A stretch of DNA of 64,000 nt from Flavisolibacter longurius (GCA_014163555.1 JACJGO010000010.1:1-64000), one strand, 5' to 3'; counted from the first letter of the stretch, positions 26,154 to 35,664 are shown. Notes: generated by a model from the letters alone, not told the origin. Numbers and translations: made by a program.

Positions 26154-26283
26154 AATCTTCAGCAATTTCCCGGATTTGAGCTTAACGTTACTTCATCTGG
26201 TGGTAACAATTCGTTTACAAAGCATCTTCACTTTTGCCCCGTTAACAATCGTAAGGTTTTATTAAACAAATTCTCATGTAGCA

Positions 26284-26321
26284 CCTGCTGTTTCAACAGT
26301 GGGTTTTAGTTTTTGTTTTTA
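26284..26321 (+). terminator. Possible terminator after cysM
   Basis: CTGTT/AACAG with outer C/G pairing forms a short stem at 26284-26302, followed by a T-rich tract. It lies about 130 bases after the cysM stop, so it is only a possible terminator. Confidence 0.35.
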
Positions 26322-26430
26322 TAAGCAAGCAAAATTGTATGTTGAAGTCGTTTGTTTTGGTGAATAGGAAATGGCTTTCCCAAAGCAATCAATTTACAAT
26401 TTGCAATTACTGAAAATGTTCAAATAAATT

Positions 26431-26880
26431 TCAGGAATTTGCGCTGCCGCCAATGGTTTCTCTTACCTCTTTGTGGCAATGACTGAGAAACTCTTCTGCT
26501 ATCACATCAATTTGCCTGAAGTTCATGGGCTTTGTTATAAACCCGGCATTGTAACGCAAGGCAAACTGGTAATCGTGCTTTGAGCTGGAGGTTGTAAAAA
26601 GAGAAACCGGCACATCATCAAAAAAGGAAATGGAACGTAGTATCGGCAGGAGTTCTTTGCCCGACATGCCCGGCATGTTCATATCCAACAAAATAAGGCA
26701 GGGTTTTTCCGATCGTTTTTCCATGTCAAGAAGAAACTCATAGGCTTCCATTCCATCTTCAAAAAGACAGACTTCCACGCTGTCCTTGTAAATGGACATG
26801 GCTTCTTTAACAAGCATAAGATCATCGTCATCATCGTCGGCGTAAACAAGGATGTGTTTGGAAGGAAGAACGCTGTGCAT
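26431..26880 (-). CDS. Stand-alone response-regulator receiver protein
   Basis: A 149-residue CheY-like receiver with no output domain. The acidic pocket is VYADDDDDDLMLV, the phospho-acceptor Asp is in LILLDMNMPGMSG, the Thr switch is in LFTTSSS and the Lys in GFITKPMN. It may relay phosphate or act by protein contact. The nearest kinase is the GAF histidine kinase 570 bases away on the other strand, which makes that a possible partner. The receiver ends in a short helix with no DNA-binding part. Confidence 0.9.
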   Translation of the reverse strand: MHSVLPSKHILVYADDDDDDLMLVKEAMSIYKDSVEVCLFEDGMEAYEFLLDMEKRSEKPCLILLDMNMPGMSGKELLPILRSISFFDDVPVSLFTTSSSKHDYQFALRYNAGFITKPMNFRQIDVIAEEFLSHCHKEVRETIGGSANS

Positions 26881-26919
26881 GATAGTTTGGCGGCTTTCAG
26901 CGAAAGTACAATTGTTTTA

Positions 26920-27189
26920 TTAACCATTATCAAAGGCATCAAAATCGGAAGAAGAAAGATAAAGGTCAAGAATGCCAGTGTCGGTAAAACAGTGTACGGC
27001 CGTGATGTGCGACCGGTAAATGGTATAGATTACTTCCACATAAATACTCTGATACTGGTAAAGCAGTTTCACGCCTTTGCCGGCCCTCACCTTCCCGATG
27101 TAAACGCCGTCTTTTTGGAGCGCATCCATCTGATTGTCCCGCTCCAAAGCTTCAAAGGCCAGACATAAAGCCGATTGCTGTTCATTCAT
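26920..27189 (-). CDS. Small hypothetical protein, paralogue of the gene at 35422
   Basis: An 89-residue protein of unknown function. It is clearly related to the gene at 35422-35664: over about 45 residues (from LLYQYQSIYVEVIY here, FLYQYKSFYIEVFY there) roughly 40 percent are identical, ending in TDTGILDLYL and DDTDLLTPYL. The first third is helical and the rest looks like beta strands. It is 40 bases upstream of the receiver gene in the same direction and may be co-transcribed with it. It has no signal peptide or catalytic motif. Confidence 0.75.
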   Translation of the reverse strand: MNEQQSALCLAFEALERDNQMDALQKDGVYIGKVRAGKGVKLLYQYQSIYVEVIYTIYRSHITAVHCFTDTGILDLYLSSSDFDAFDNG

Positions 27190-27453
27190 GATTCCATCCC
27201 AATATTTACAGTACCATCTGCAAAGGTAACAACATGCGTAAATTATTTAATGGAAGACGCCGTTTTAAACCTTGCTGATTCGTCCCTCTTTTCCCTGAAA
27301 TCCGTATTGCCTAAGCAGCAACCTTACCGTTTTTTAAGTACAAACCCATAGCCCGGGAGAATACTGTTGCAGATCGTTATTAGCATCCGCCCGTGTGCTA
27401 TTTTTGAGGAAGCCCGTTTTAAAATCCAATAGCCGAAAGGCCCTTTTATTTAT

Positions 27454-28620
27454 ATGCGCATTGCCTCCGTACCCCTTAACGAAGAACTCCGTTTGCAGGA
27501 TTTATATAGTTATGATATCTTGGACAGTCAGCAGGATAAAGATTTTGATGAACTGCTGGAAGTGGCTGCCGGGATTTACGGCTGCCCGATTGCGGCCATC
27601 AGTTTTGTTGATAAAGAGCGGCAATGGTTTAAATCCAGTTTTGGTTTTCCGCAAAAAATTGAAACCACCTCCCGTGAAGTTTCCATTTGCTCGCATACCA
27701 TTCTCAGCTCCGATGTGATGATTGTGGAAGACCTGGCGAAAGATGAACGATTTACCAATAATCCCCTGATAAAAAGCGAACTTTCCATTCGCTTTTATGC
27801 CGGCGCTCCCATCGTATCCACCAAAGGTTATTCGCTTGGCACCATCTGTATTATCGATCATCAGCCCCGCAAACTTTCGCCGGAAAAAGCAAACTGGCTG
27901 CGGATACTTTCCGACCAGATATCCCGGCTGCTGGAACTGCGGATAAAAAACAAATTGCTGCGGCAAAAAGCAGAGGAACAACTACACCTGGAGAAACAAT
28001 TGTTTCAGCAAACCATGCAGGCTTATGAAACGGAGAAACAATCCATCAGCACCGAGCTTCATGAAAATGTAGCCCAGTCACTGGCTGCACTTAAAATCCA
28101 CCTGGAGTTGGCAGAAACACAGTTTGGTTATGACCGCAATCCGCACCTGCAGAAAAGCAAAGAACAGGTTACCACATTGATCAAACAGGTTCGTGAACTT
28201 TCGCAGGCGGTATCCCCTTCCCTTCTAACCGCAGTCGACCTGAAAGATTTAATCACGGGCATGCTTCGCCAGTTTCAGAGGCAAAGCGGAATGGAGCTAA
28301 CCCTTTCCTTTGAAGGAGAATCAACTGTCCCTTCTGCCCTTGCGCTTACGGTGTACCGCATTGTGGAAGCGCAACTCGACAATATCCGGCAACATGCCAG
28401 TGCCAGCCAGGTACAGGTCAATATTCACGCCTTCTCCAGCCTGTTTATTTCCATTAAAGACAACGGTCGCGGTTTCGATGCCTCCCGTTTTCGCAAAGGC
28501 ATTGGACTGAACAAGATCCTTTCGCAGGTTGAATCCCTGCAGGGACGGGTGGAAATTACGTCCGGAACAAAAGGTGGTTGTGAATTGTTGACTACTATAC
28601 CACTTAAACCGACAGGCTAA
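27454..28620 (+). CDS. GAF-domain sensor histidine kinase (HisKA_3 type)
   Basis: A 388-residue cytoplasmic kinase. The GAF domain is at 25-165 (AAISFVDKERQWFKSSFG, then GAPIVSTKGYSLGTICIID). A coiled coil covers 165-200. The HisKA_3 phospho-helix contains STELHENVAQSLAALK with the phospho-His. The HATPase has the G-box KDNGRGFD and GIGLNKI. The family is like NarL-type kinases that phosphorylate LuxR-type regulators. The nearest receiver is the stand-alone protein at 26431. The signal bound by the GAF domain is unknown. Confidence 0.9.
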   Translation: MRIASVPLNEELRLQDLYSYDILDSQQDKDFDELLEVAAGIYGCPIAAISFVDKERQWFKSSFGFPQKIETTSREVSICSHTILSSDVMIVEDLAKDERFTNNPLIKSELSIRFYAGAPIVSTKGYSLGTICIIDHQPRKLSPEKANWLRILSDQISRLLELRIKNKLLRQKAEEQLHLEKQLFQQTMQAYETEKQSISTELHENVAQSLAALKIHLELAETQFGYDRNPHLQKSKEQVTTLIKQVRELSQAVSPSLLTAVDLKDLITGMLRQFQRQSGMELTLSFEGESTVPSALALTVYRIVEAQLDNIRQHASASQVQVNIHAFSSLFISIKDNGRGFDASRFRKGIGLNKILSQVESLQGRVEITSGTKGGCELLTTIPLKPTG

Positions 28621-29027
28621 ATCCAGAATTCTGTAACACCAGATTTCCAATATCTTTTTCCGCAAATGAATACGGTCATCTAAATACAGGAGTGTCTTTT
28701 TGTTTTCCATCAAAAAGATTCACTTGTACCGAAGAATGTTCCCTTTACGTGGTAACGCCTTTGCTCAACCGAAAAAAATTTTTACTTCCTGCGGATGGAT
28801 AGGGACCTTAATTGGCGCTGTTTGCCCTTTCGCTTTTCCATCTTCTTTAATTTTGGCCAGTTGTTTGCCCTCCATTTTGGTGCCGGAAAACACGTGTAAA
28901 CTGTCGCCTGTTGAAATTGATGATCGCAACCTGGCTGCATGATATAAATCATAAAAAGGTTTCGGATTGTCATGTGGTAGGAGTTTGGAGAAAATCAACT
29001 TTGCGACGGCTTTTAACCCATTTGGTT
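28621..29027. other. Intergenic stretch before pta
   Basis: 407 bases between the GAF kinase and phosphate acetyltransferase. A minus-strand frame at 28765-28998 (77 codons, ending in PIKVPIHPQEVKIFFG) has protein-like composition, but no family is recognised and it is not called. No terminator or RNA gene is obvious. The last bases probably contain the pta promoter. Confidence 0.4.
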
Positions 29028-31169
29028 ATGACAAAAAATGTATTTATTGCTTCCGCCGAACCCTACAGCGGAAAATCGATAGTCTCTCTTGGATTGGTGA
29101 ACATGTTGCTGGGCAAGGCCCAGAAGGTTGGGTATTTCAAACCCATCATTAATCCCGATCCTAAAGAGAAAAAAGACGTGCACATCGACACCGTTACCAG
29201 CTATTTTTCTCTGCCTCATTCCTATGAAGACAGTTACGCCTTTACCCGTCAGCAGGCATTGAAGCTGCTGGAAATGGAAAACCAGGGAGAACTGATCGAT
29301 ACGGTGATTCATAAGATCAAAATGCTGGAAGAAACCCATGATTTCATCATCATAGACGGCAGTGATTTTGTAGGCGAAGGAACTTCTTTTGAACTGGAAG
29401 CCAACATCAGCATTGCTAAAAACGTTAATGCCCCGGTGATCATCGTGGTTTCGGGCGACCATAAAACCGTTCCGCAGGTGCTCAATTCAGCGCTGACCAT
29501 CTGGCGCAGTTTTGAAGGCCGCGAACTGCAGGTGATCGGCATGATCGTGAATAAAGTGCAACCGGAACAGGTCGATTCCCTGAAAGAGTTTTTAAGCTGC
29601 CAGCTTCCCGAAAATGTAGTTCTTTCTATTATCCCGGAAGACAAAAACCTGGATGCACCAACCATGAAAGAAATTGCAGATCATTTGGGCGGCAAAATGG
29701 TGCTGGGAGGAGAACGCCTTTCGAATCAAGTGGATAATTTCATTACCGGTGCCATGCAGGTACCGCAGTTTTTGAACCACGTAAAGGACAATGTGGTGAT
29801 TGTAACACCAGCTGACCGTGGGGATATTGTGATCAGTGCTTTGCAGGCCAATATTTCTACCAATTATCCCAACGTTGCCGGCATTGTGCTCACCGGTGGC
29901 GGCCGGCTGGACAAACCGGTGCAGCGCCTGATTGAAGGACTGCAAACGGTCGTACCCATCATTTCTGTAAAAACAGGCACGTTTGAAACTACGGCACGGG
30001 TCAGCACCATCCGCTCCCGCATTACGCCGGATAATAAACAAAAGATCCAACTGGCCATTGATACTTTCAACAAATACGTGGATGTAAAATCGCTGGATGA
30101 CAAACTGATTACGTTTGAATCGGAAGGCATTACACCGCACATGTTCCAGTACCAGATCACCAAGCGGGCAAAAAGCCAGCGCAAACATGTTGTGTTGCCG
30201 GAGGGTGACGACGACCGTGTTCTGAAAGCAGCCGCCCGTTTGCTCAACCAGGACATTGTCGATCTGACCATTTTGGGTGATCCAACGCAAATAACAGCAT
30301 CGTTCAAGCGGCTAGGATTAAATATTGATTCCGAGCAAGTGAAGATCATCAACCCGCAGGAATCAGAGCAGTTTAACGATTACGTACATACGCTTTACGA
30401 AATACGCAAGGGCAAAAATGTTTCATTGGAAATGGCCCGTGACCTGATGACGGATGTATCTTATTTCGGAACCATGATGGTGTACAAAGGCCATGCGGAT
30501 GGCATGGTATCCGGTGCCGTTCATACTACGCAACACACCATTCGTCCGGCCCTACAATTTGTAAAAACAAAACCAGGCATTTCGGTTGTTTCTTCGGTGT
30601 TCTTTATGTGTCTTCCGGACAGGGTTACCGTCTTTGGCGACTGTGCCGTCAACCCCGATCCAACGGCTGAACAGCTTGCGGAGATTGCCATTTCATCAGC
30701 AGAAAGCAGCATGAACTTTGGCATTGAACCCCGTATTGCCATGCTTTCGTATTCTTCCGGTACATCGGGTGAAGGTGCCGACGTAGAAAAAGTGCGGCAG
30801 GCAACAGCCATCGTCAAACAAAAACGTCCCGACCTGAAAGTGGAAGGACCGATCCAATACGATGCCGCTGTAGATCCTGTGGTGGGCAAACAAAAGCTTC
30901 CCGCATCGGAAGTAGCCGGAAGGGCCAATGTGCTGATCTTCCCTGACCTGAATACGGGCAACAACACCTACAAAGCCGTACAACGGGAAACCGGTGCCCT
31001 GGCCATTGGACCGATGTTGCAGGGATTGAACAAACCGGTGAATGACCTGAGCCGCGGCTGTACGGTAGATGATATTTTCAATACGGTTATCATCACCGCC
31101 ATTCAAAGCCAGGAAGAATCGGCAGCCGGAAACCAGCCTTCAGTTCCAAAGCATTCAATGGCATCGTAA
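29028..31169 (+). CDS. pta: Phosphate acetyltransferase
   Basis: A 713-residue enzyme that interconverts acetyl-CoA and acetyl phosphate. It is the long form: an N-terminal P-loop BioD-like domain (MTKNVFIASAEPYSGKS, residues 1-200), a DRTGG domain (about 215-340), and the catalytic PTA_PTB domain (380-700, with VLPEGDDDRVLKAA, GAVHTTQHTIRPALQ, and SYSSGTSGEGADVEKV). ATG 29028 was chosen because MTKNVFIAS matches the family start. ackA follows 32 bases after it, which makes the usual acetate operon. Confidence 0.95.
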   Translation: MTKNVFIASAEPYSGKSIVSLGLVNMLLGKAQKVGYFKPIINPDPKEKKDVHIDTVTSYFSLPHSYEDSYAFTRQQALKLLEMENQGELIDTVIHKIKMLEETHDFIIIDGSDFVGEGTSFELEANISIAKNVNAPVIIVVSGDHKTVPQVLNSALTIWRSFEGRELQVIGMIVNKVQPEQVDSLKEFLSCQLPENVVLSIIPEDKNLDAPTMKEIADHLGGKMVLGGERLSNQVDNFITGAMQVPQFLNHVKDNVVIVTPADRGDIVISALQANISTNYPNVAGIVLTGGGRLDKPVQRLIEGLQTVVPIISVKTGTFETTARVSTIRSRITPDNKQKIQLAIDTFNKYVDVKSLDDKLITFESEGITPHMFQYQITKRAKSQRKHVVLPEGDDDRVLKAAARLLNQDIVDLTILGDPTQITASFKRLGLNIDSEQVKIINPQESEQFNDYVHTLYEIRKGKNVSLEMARDLMTDVSYFGTMMVYKGHADGMVSGAVHTTQHTIRPALQFVKTKPGISVVSSVFFMCLPDRVTVFGDCAVNPDPTAEQLAEIAISSAESSMNFGIEPRIAMLSYSSGTSGEGADVEKVRQATAIVKQKRPDLKVEGPIQYDAAVDPVVGKQKLPASEVAGRANVLIFPDLNTGNNTYKAVQRETGALAIGPMLQGLNKPVNDLSRGCTVDDIFNTVIITAIQSQEESAAGNQPSVPKHSMAS

Positions 31170-31201
31170 TCCCTAATTAGCAAAATTTCGTCTTGAACGT
31201 T

Positions 31202-32410
31202 ATGAATATTTTTGTTGTAAACTCTGGCAGCAGTTCTATCAAATACCAGCTTTTTAAAATGCCCAATGAAAAACCAATCTGCGTTGGGCTGGTGGAAAGA
31301 ATTGGCCTTGAAAACGCTGTCATCACCCATAAGTATTATTCATCAGGAGAAGAACAGGTAATCCGAAAAACTCTTGATCTGCCCGACCACGAAGCCGGCC
31401 TGCACGAAGTAGCCAACCTGCTGACCGATCCGGAAATTGGGGTGATTCAAAATCCGGGGGAAATTGAGGCCATCGGTCACCGCGTGGTGCATGGCGGCGA
31501 AAGTTTTTCATCAACAACAGTAATCACGAAAGAAGTCAAGGAAGAAATCAAAAAACTGTTTTCGCTGGCGCCGCTTCACAATCCGGCTAACTACCTTGGC
31601 ATTGAGGTGGCCGAAAAAATTTTCACAAACGCCATTCAGGTAGCGGTGTTTGATACTGCCTTTCACCAGAGCATGCCGGTGAAGGCTTACCGCTATGCAA
31701 TTCCGCAATCCTTCTACAATGACCTCAGTATCCGGGCCTATGGCTTTCACGGCACCAGTCATAAATACGTGACGGAAAAAACGCTGGAATACCTGCAAAA
31801 CCCAAGGGCTAAAATCATCACCATTCACCTGGGAAACGGCTGCAGCATGGCAGCCGTGGATGGCGGCAGATCGGTTGACACGACCATGGGCTTTGGGCCG
31901 CTTAGCGGTCTTGTTATGGGCACACGGTCCGGCGACATTGACCCTTCCATAATTTTTCATCTTGTGAATCAACTTGGCTATAGCCTCGACCAGGTCAATA
32001 CGCTGCTTAATAAAAACAGTGGCATGGTGGGCCTCACCGGGTTTAGTGATATGCGGGACATCCTGAAAGCAAAGGCTTCCGGAGATGAAAATGCAGCTCT
32101 CGCCTATGAGTTGTATACTTATCGCATTAAAAAATACATCGGGGCGTATGCCGCCGTACTTAATGGTTTGGACGCGATTGTATTTACTGCCGGAGTCGGA
32201 GAAAACGACAGCACCACAAGACGGATGGTTTGTGCACAAATGGATTACCTGGGTATAGTGTTGGATGAAAACAAAAATGAAGAAAGAAGCGGTACGCTGC
32301 GTGATATCAGCCTTGACGCATCGCCGGTGAGAATACTGGTTGTACCGACCAATGAAGAACTGGAGATCGTAAAACAGTGTTATGCCCTTTTACAGGAAGA
32401 AACGGTGTAA
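31202..32410 (+). CDS. ackA: Acetate kinase
   Basis: A 402-residue enzyme making ATP from acetyl phosphate. The N-terminal VVNSGSSSIKYQLF phosphate loop, the AVFDTAFH loop, IRAYGFHGTSHKYV, the ATP-binding HLGNGCSMAAV and MGFGPLSGLVMGTRSGDIDP (all family signatures) are present. ATG 31202 was chosen as MNIFVVNSG. It is the second gene of the pta-ackA operon, and ends the route from pyruvate formate-lyase (62.4 kb) to acetate. Confidence 0.96.
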   Translation: MNIFVVNSGSSSIKYQLFKMPNEKPICVGLVERIGLENAVITHKYYSSGEEQVIRKTLDLPDHEAGLHEVANLLTDPEIGVIQNPGEIEAIGHRVVHGGESFSSTTVITKEVKEEIKKLFSLAPLHNPANYLGIEVAEKIFTNAIQVAVFDTAFHQSMPVKAYRYAIPQSFYNDLSIRAYGFHGTSHKYVTEKTLEYLQNPRAKIITIHLGNGCSMAAVDGGRSVDTTMGFGPLSGLVMGTRSGDIDPSIIFHLVNQLGYSLDQVNTLLNKNSGMVGLTGFSDMRDILKAKASGDENAALAYELYTYRIKKYIGAYAAVLNGLDAIVFTAGVGENDSTTRRMVCAQMDYLGIVLDENKNEERSGTLRDISLDASPVRILVVPTNEELEIVKQCYALLQEETV

Positions 32411-32491
32411 CGAAAATTCACACTTTGATTTGGTTCATAACAATTATCCAGCGGCACCGTGGTGCATAATCTTCCTGCTTTCACCTAAGCA

Positions 32492-33943
32492 TTACCAGAC
32501 AAATGTACCTACGGCACCGCCTTCCAGCGAAGGTGTGGTCCAGCGGTCGCCGAAACTGATATTAAAGTTTTGCTGTGACGAACCGTCATTCAGCACAATC
32601 AGCACCTTTTTTCCATCCGGTCGTTTGAACGCTACGCTGTAAAGGCTTCCCACATTGTTGCTGCCGATCCGTACCGATCCTGGAGGAACAAATTTGGAAG
32701 CGTGTGCTACAATATAATAGGACACATTGCGGCTGATACTGCCTCCGATGGTCAGGGCGCCTTTGCAGGTGGTACAGCCTCCCGGCGTATGCATAGAGAA
32801 GGCAGGATCATTTGCCAGGTTCCACTCCAGTGCATTCCTGCTCCAGTTTCGCATGGCCCCAATGATCACATTTTTCATATGCCATTTCAGGTCACCGCCA
32901 AAGTCGCCATTGGAAGCCGTGTACTGTTCGGTGAAATAAACATTCTTGTTCGGAAAGGCATTGTGTACGGTGGAAAGAGCGCTGATGTCGCCGGCATATA
33001 GATGAAACGCCGAACCATCCACAAAAGCATTGGCGGCCGGGTCCTGTAAAATCGAAATCGGATATTGGGTATTGTCGCAATTGTGATCGTAGATGATAAT
33101 TTTAGTGGTTATACCGGCATTCTGAAAAGCAGGCCCAAGGTGGCTTTTAATAAACGTTGCCTGTTGCTCTGCCGACATGTACATACTGGGATTGTTCTCG
33201 GGGTGTAGGGGCTCGTTCTGCGGCGTGATGGCATCGATGGTAATGCCTTCTGCTTTCATGGCCTGTATGTACTTTACAAAATAACTGGCGTAGGCGCTGT
33301 AATATTCCGGCAACAGGCTGCCGCCTTTCGGACTATTATTGCTTTTCATCCACGATGGCGGCGTCCACGGTGAGGCCAAAATTTTAATCGCCGGGTTGAT
33401 GGCCAGGATCTGTTTCAGCACGGGCACCACCTTACTCAGGTCCTTTCGCAAACTAAAGTTTTGTAGTGAGGGATCGGTTTGCCCTGCCGGCATATCATTG
33501 TAGGTATAAACCGTTGTACTCAGGTCAGAGGCGCCCATGCTTACCCTTAGATAACTTACACCAATTGATGCACTGTCCGATCCAAACAATTCATTTAGTA
33601 AATCAGTTTGCAGCAGTGACGGCAAACCGTCTATCAGGGCTGCACTGGCGTCGGTTAGTGTATAGCCAAAACCATCCACGGTTTGAAAAGATGCCGTTGT
33701 ATCCACTATGATCTTTGGATAGTTGTTGGCGGTTGTTCCAAAGGAAAGTACTGTCGTTTGTTTTTGCAGGAGCGAAGACTGGTTACCCGTTGTCAGGTAA
33801 AAACTTACGTCAGATGTTTTTGGTGTAACAGTTCCGCCTCCTCCATTGTTTCCACCCTGGTTGCTGTTGCCGTTGTTTTTACTACAACTCACAGCTATTA
33901 AAAGGAGAAAAAGGCCTACTATATTTTGTAGGGTGTATTTCAT
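32492..33943 (-). CDS. GH30-family glycoside hydrolase, lipoprotein
   Basis: A 483-residue surface or periplasmic enzyme of the glucosylceramidase-like GH30 family. A lipoprotein signal ends in LLIAVSCSKN. A disordered Asn/Gly-rich linker follows. The barrel has the acid/base Glu in ITPQNEPLHPENNPSMY and the nucleophile Glu in VYFTEQYTAS. A C-terminal beta domain (KKVLIVLNDGSSQ) closes it. GH30 enzymes cut beta-1,6-glucans, beta-glucosides or xylans. The gene stands alone, away from the polysaccharide locus 7 kb to its right, so it may feed on its own substrate. Confidence 0.9.
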   Translation of the reverse strand: MKYTLQNIVGLFLLLIAVSCSKNNGNSNQGGNNGGGGTVTPKTSDVSFYLTTGNQSSLLQKQTTVLSFGTTANNYPKIIVDTTASFQTVDGFGYTLTDASAALIDGLPSLLQTDLLNELFGSDSASIGVSYLRVSMGASDLSTTVYTYNDMPAGQTDPSLQNFSLRKDLSKVVPVLKQILAINPAIKILASPWTPPSWMKSNNSPKGGSLLPEYYSAYASYFVKYIQAMKAEGITIDAITPQNEPLHPENNPSMYMSAEQQATFIKSHLGPAFQNAGITTKIIIYDHNCDNTQYPISILQDPAANAFVDGSAFHLYAGDISALSTVHNAFPNKNVYFTEQYTASNGDFGGDLKWHMKNVIIGAMRNWSRNALEWNLANDPAFSMHTPGGCTTCKGALTIGGSISRNVSYYIVAHASKFVPPGSVRIGSNNVGSLYSVAFKRPDGKKVLIVLNDGSSQQNFNISFGDRWTTPSLEGGAVGTFVW

Positions 33944-34327
33944 GTTTCTTACCAGTTCCGTGTAAATCTAGCGCTTAAAACGCCAGTGTAGAAATAGAAT
34001 GCGGTTAGCTGCTAAAGGACGCCGCTTTGCCGCTCACCTACACTTGTTGGTTTATTTTATCGCTGTCATTCACCACAATCAAAACCTTGAAACTGTTGAA
34101 AGAGGTGTACAGTAATCTTCTTTCAGGGTCCTGCTCAACATCGACGGGGAAAAAAAACTGAACCGGCAGCACAGTCCCAAAAAACATAATTGTGATTTCG
34201 TTCAGGCAAATTGTCAGAAAGTATCCTTTTGTAGGGAAATGGTCAGGCAGGTCTCAGCATTGTAAAATGAACAATAAAGAATGTTAATATCACGTTTTTT
34301 TCCTATCTTTTCAGTAATACCATTTTT
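33944..34327. other. Intergenic stretch between two divergent genes
   Basis: 384 bases, probably holding promoters of the GH30 gene and of the small Cys-rich gene. I see no gene, strong hairpin or RNA in it. Confidence 0.45.
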
Positions 34328-34597
34328 ATGAAAAGCGTACTGCTCCTTTTTCTCGCCACAGGTATTATACCCGGTAAAGAAACTGTTTACGTTTGTAAGA
34401 ACAGCAACAGTGTTACCTATCATGCAAAAAAGGAGTGCCGCAGCATGAAAACCTGTAAACAGGATGTGTTGGAAGTAAGCCTTGAGGAGGCGACCGACCA
34501 GTATAAAAAGAAAGCCTGCAAGGTTTGTTACAAGGAAGCAGATTTCCAGATTTTTCCTTCGCCGGTGATTGTACCGATTGAAGGGTTTAACTGGTAG
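34328..34597 (+). CDS. Small secreted Cys-rich protein
   Basis: An 89-residue protein with a signal-like N-terminus (MKSVLLLFLATGII). The mature part has an ordered cysteine pattern: VYVCKNSNSVTYH, KKECRSMKTCKQDV, and ACKVCYKEAD. The CxxC with the upstream His and Cys suggests a zinc- or metal-binding fold, somewhat like Ada-type metal-binding modules. Similar small proteins are known from Bacteroidota, with no set function. It is isolated, between the GH30 gene and a long gene-poor stretch. Confidence 0.6.
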   Translation: MKSVLLLFLATGIIPGKETVYVCKNSNSVTYHAKKECRSMKTCKQDVLEVSLEEATDQYKKKACKVCYKEADFQIFPSPVIVPIEGFNW

Positions 34598-35151
34598 GCC
34601 TGGCAATTTTCCGAAGATACAATGACAGGTTTTCCCATCATCTTTCCCTTCTATTGAATTGCGATGACAAATAATCTCCTGCTTTAGTCCACGCTGACCG
34701 GAAATCATCTAATACTTTTTGCAATGCAGGATAAAATATTCACTCCTCTTTCTTATTAAAAAAAACCTCCTTTCTGCTTTTTCCGTACGGTATAATCCAG
34801 TCATGGATGAATGGGTGAATTTTTAAGCTTGATTCGCAATGCTAAGGCCACCTCTTCCTTATACTTACAATCGACAGAAAAGCAGTCAGTTCTCACGGTA
34901 AAGTCATCTAAACGAATGATATAACTCATGATATAAAAACCTTATTTCGGCCATTTTTGTTCTGGTTCTGAAAAGCAGTTCCCAAATCCAATCCTTGAAA
35001 ACAAATAAAAAGTCCCATGAAAACAAAGGGCTTCCGCAGAAAAGTTGCTGCATGGGTTTTTTACCTGTGCACCCGGCAAGCCGGGTTGAAAGAAATCAGC
35101 TATTTGAGGTAAGCCTTTTATTTTTTAACCAGGTTTGTAAACTCAGCTAAC
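34598..35151. other. Gene-poor stretch
   Basis: 554 bases. The only feature of possible note is a 42-codon minus-strand frame at 34801-34929, listed separately. Poly-A runs near 34758 and an AT-rich region before 35151 are all else that stands out. Confidence 0.4.
34801..34929 (-). CDS. Possible 42-residue small protein
   Basis: An ATG-started frame of 42 codons. It begins with MSYIIRLDDF and continues RTDCFSVDCKYKEEVALAL. It has a balanced composition. The D-C-F-x-V-D stretch recalls the D-S-F-x-I-D stretch of the small protein at 56391, but the rest does not align well. There is no supporting neighbour, so the call is weak. Confidence 0.25.
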   Translation of the reverse strand: MSYIIRLDDFTVRTDCFSVDCKYKEEVALALRIKLKNSPIHP

Positions 35152-35328
35152 ATGAAAAACATAGTGCTTTACTTTCCCGATGCCATCAATTTGAAGGCGT
35201 TTGTTCTGGTGGAGAACCTGGATTCCCGTCGTGTGGACCAAAAAGCACAGCAACTGAAAGGGGCTTTGTCAAAAAAGCTCTGCGCCAAAGCAGTTACACT
35301 TTATGGCGCCATTTTGCTGCAGGAATAA
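35152..35328 (+). CDS. 58-residue small protein, relative of the gene at 56391
   Basis: A 58-codon gene with an ATG at 35152 and TAA at 35326-35328. The protein begins MKNIVLYFPDAINLKAFVLV and ends YGAILLQE. Without any gap it aligns to the small protein at 56391-56582 with 12 identities over about 55 positions: L14, F17, D24, S25, D29, L35, L39, S40, A45, A47, G52 and A53. It looks like one small alpha/beta domain. It is followed 93 bases later by another small gene that also has a second copy in the window. The function is unknown. Confidence 0.65.
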   Translation: MKNIVLYFPDAINLKAFVLVENLDSRRVDQKAQQLKGALSKKLCAKAVTLYGAILLQE

Positions 35329-35421
35329 TTGAGCAGGTTTTCAGGTTACTGTCCTTATGATTCGATTTCAGACCGGGGCTTTGTATCGATAGAAACCGGT
35401 CTTCCAATAAATGAAAAACAG

Positions 35422-35664
35422 ATGACTTTTAAAGAATTCAATCTCCTATCGTACCAGGAGAAAATTAACGCCACAAAAAAAGCAACGCATGTAATGAGCC
35501 GGAATGATGAACAGTATTTCATCTTTCTTTACCAGTACAAAAGCTTTTACATTGAAGTTTTTTACCACAGGGAACTCAATTTTATCAGCGCTTTGCAGGG
35601 TTTTGATGATACCGACCTGCTGACGCCTTACCTGAATAAAATTGACCTTGAAGTATCCTATTAA
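35422..35664 (+). CDS. Small hypothetical protein, paralogue of the gene at 26920
   Basis: An 80-residue protein of unknown function, starting MTFKEFNLLSYQEKIN. A TTG at 35329 would give 111 residues, but the ATG at 35422 matches the length and start of its paralogue at 26920-27189. The shared core is FLYQYKSFYIEVFY followed by an ISAL segment and DDTDLLTPYL. It follows the 58-residue gene and may form a two-gene operon with it. Its transcription would end at the hairpin at 35816-35842. Confidence 0.7.
   Translation: MTFKEFNLLSYQEKINATKKATHVMSRNDEQYFIFLYQYKSFYIEVFYHRELNFISALQGFDDTDLLTPYLNKIDLEVSY

Noticed and set aside
28765-28998. 77-residue minus-strand frame before pta
   Set aside because: Balanced composition but no family and it would occupy the pta promoter region; kept only as a remark.
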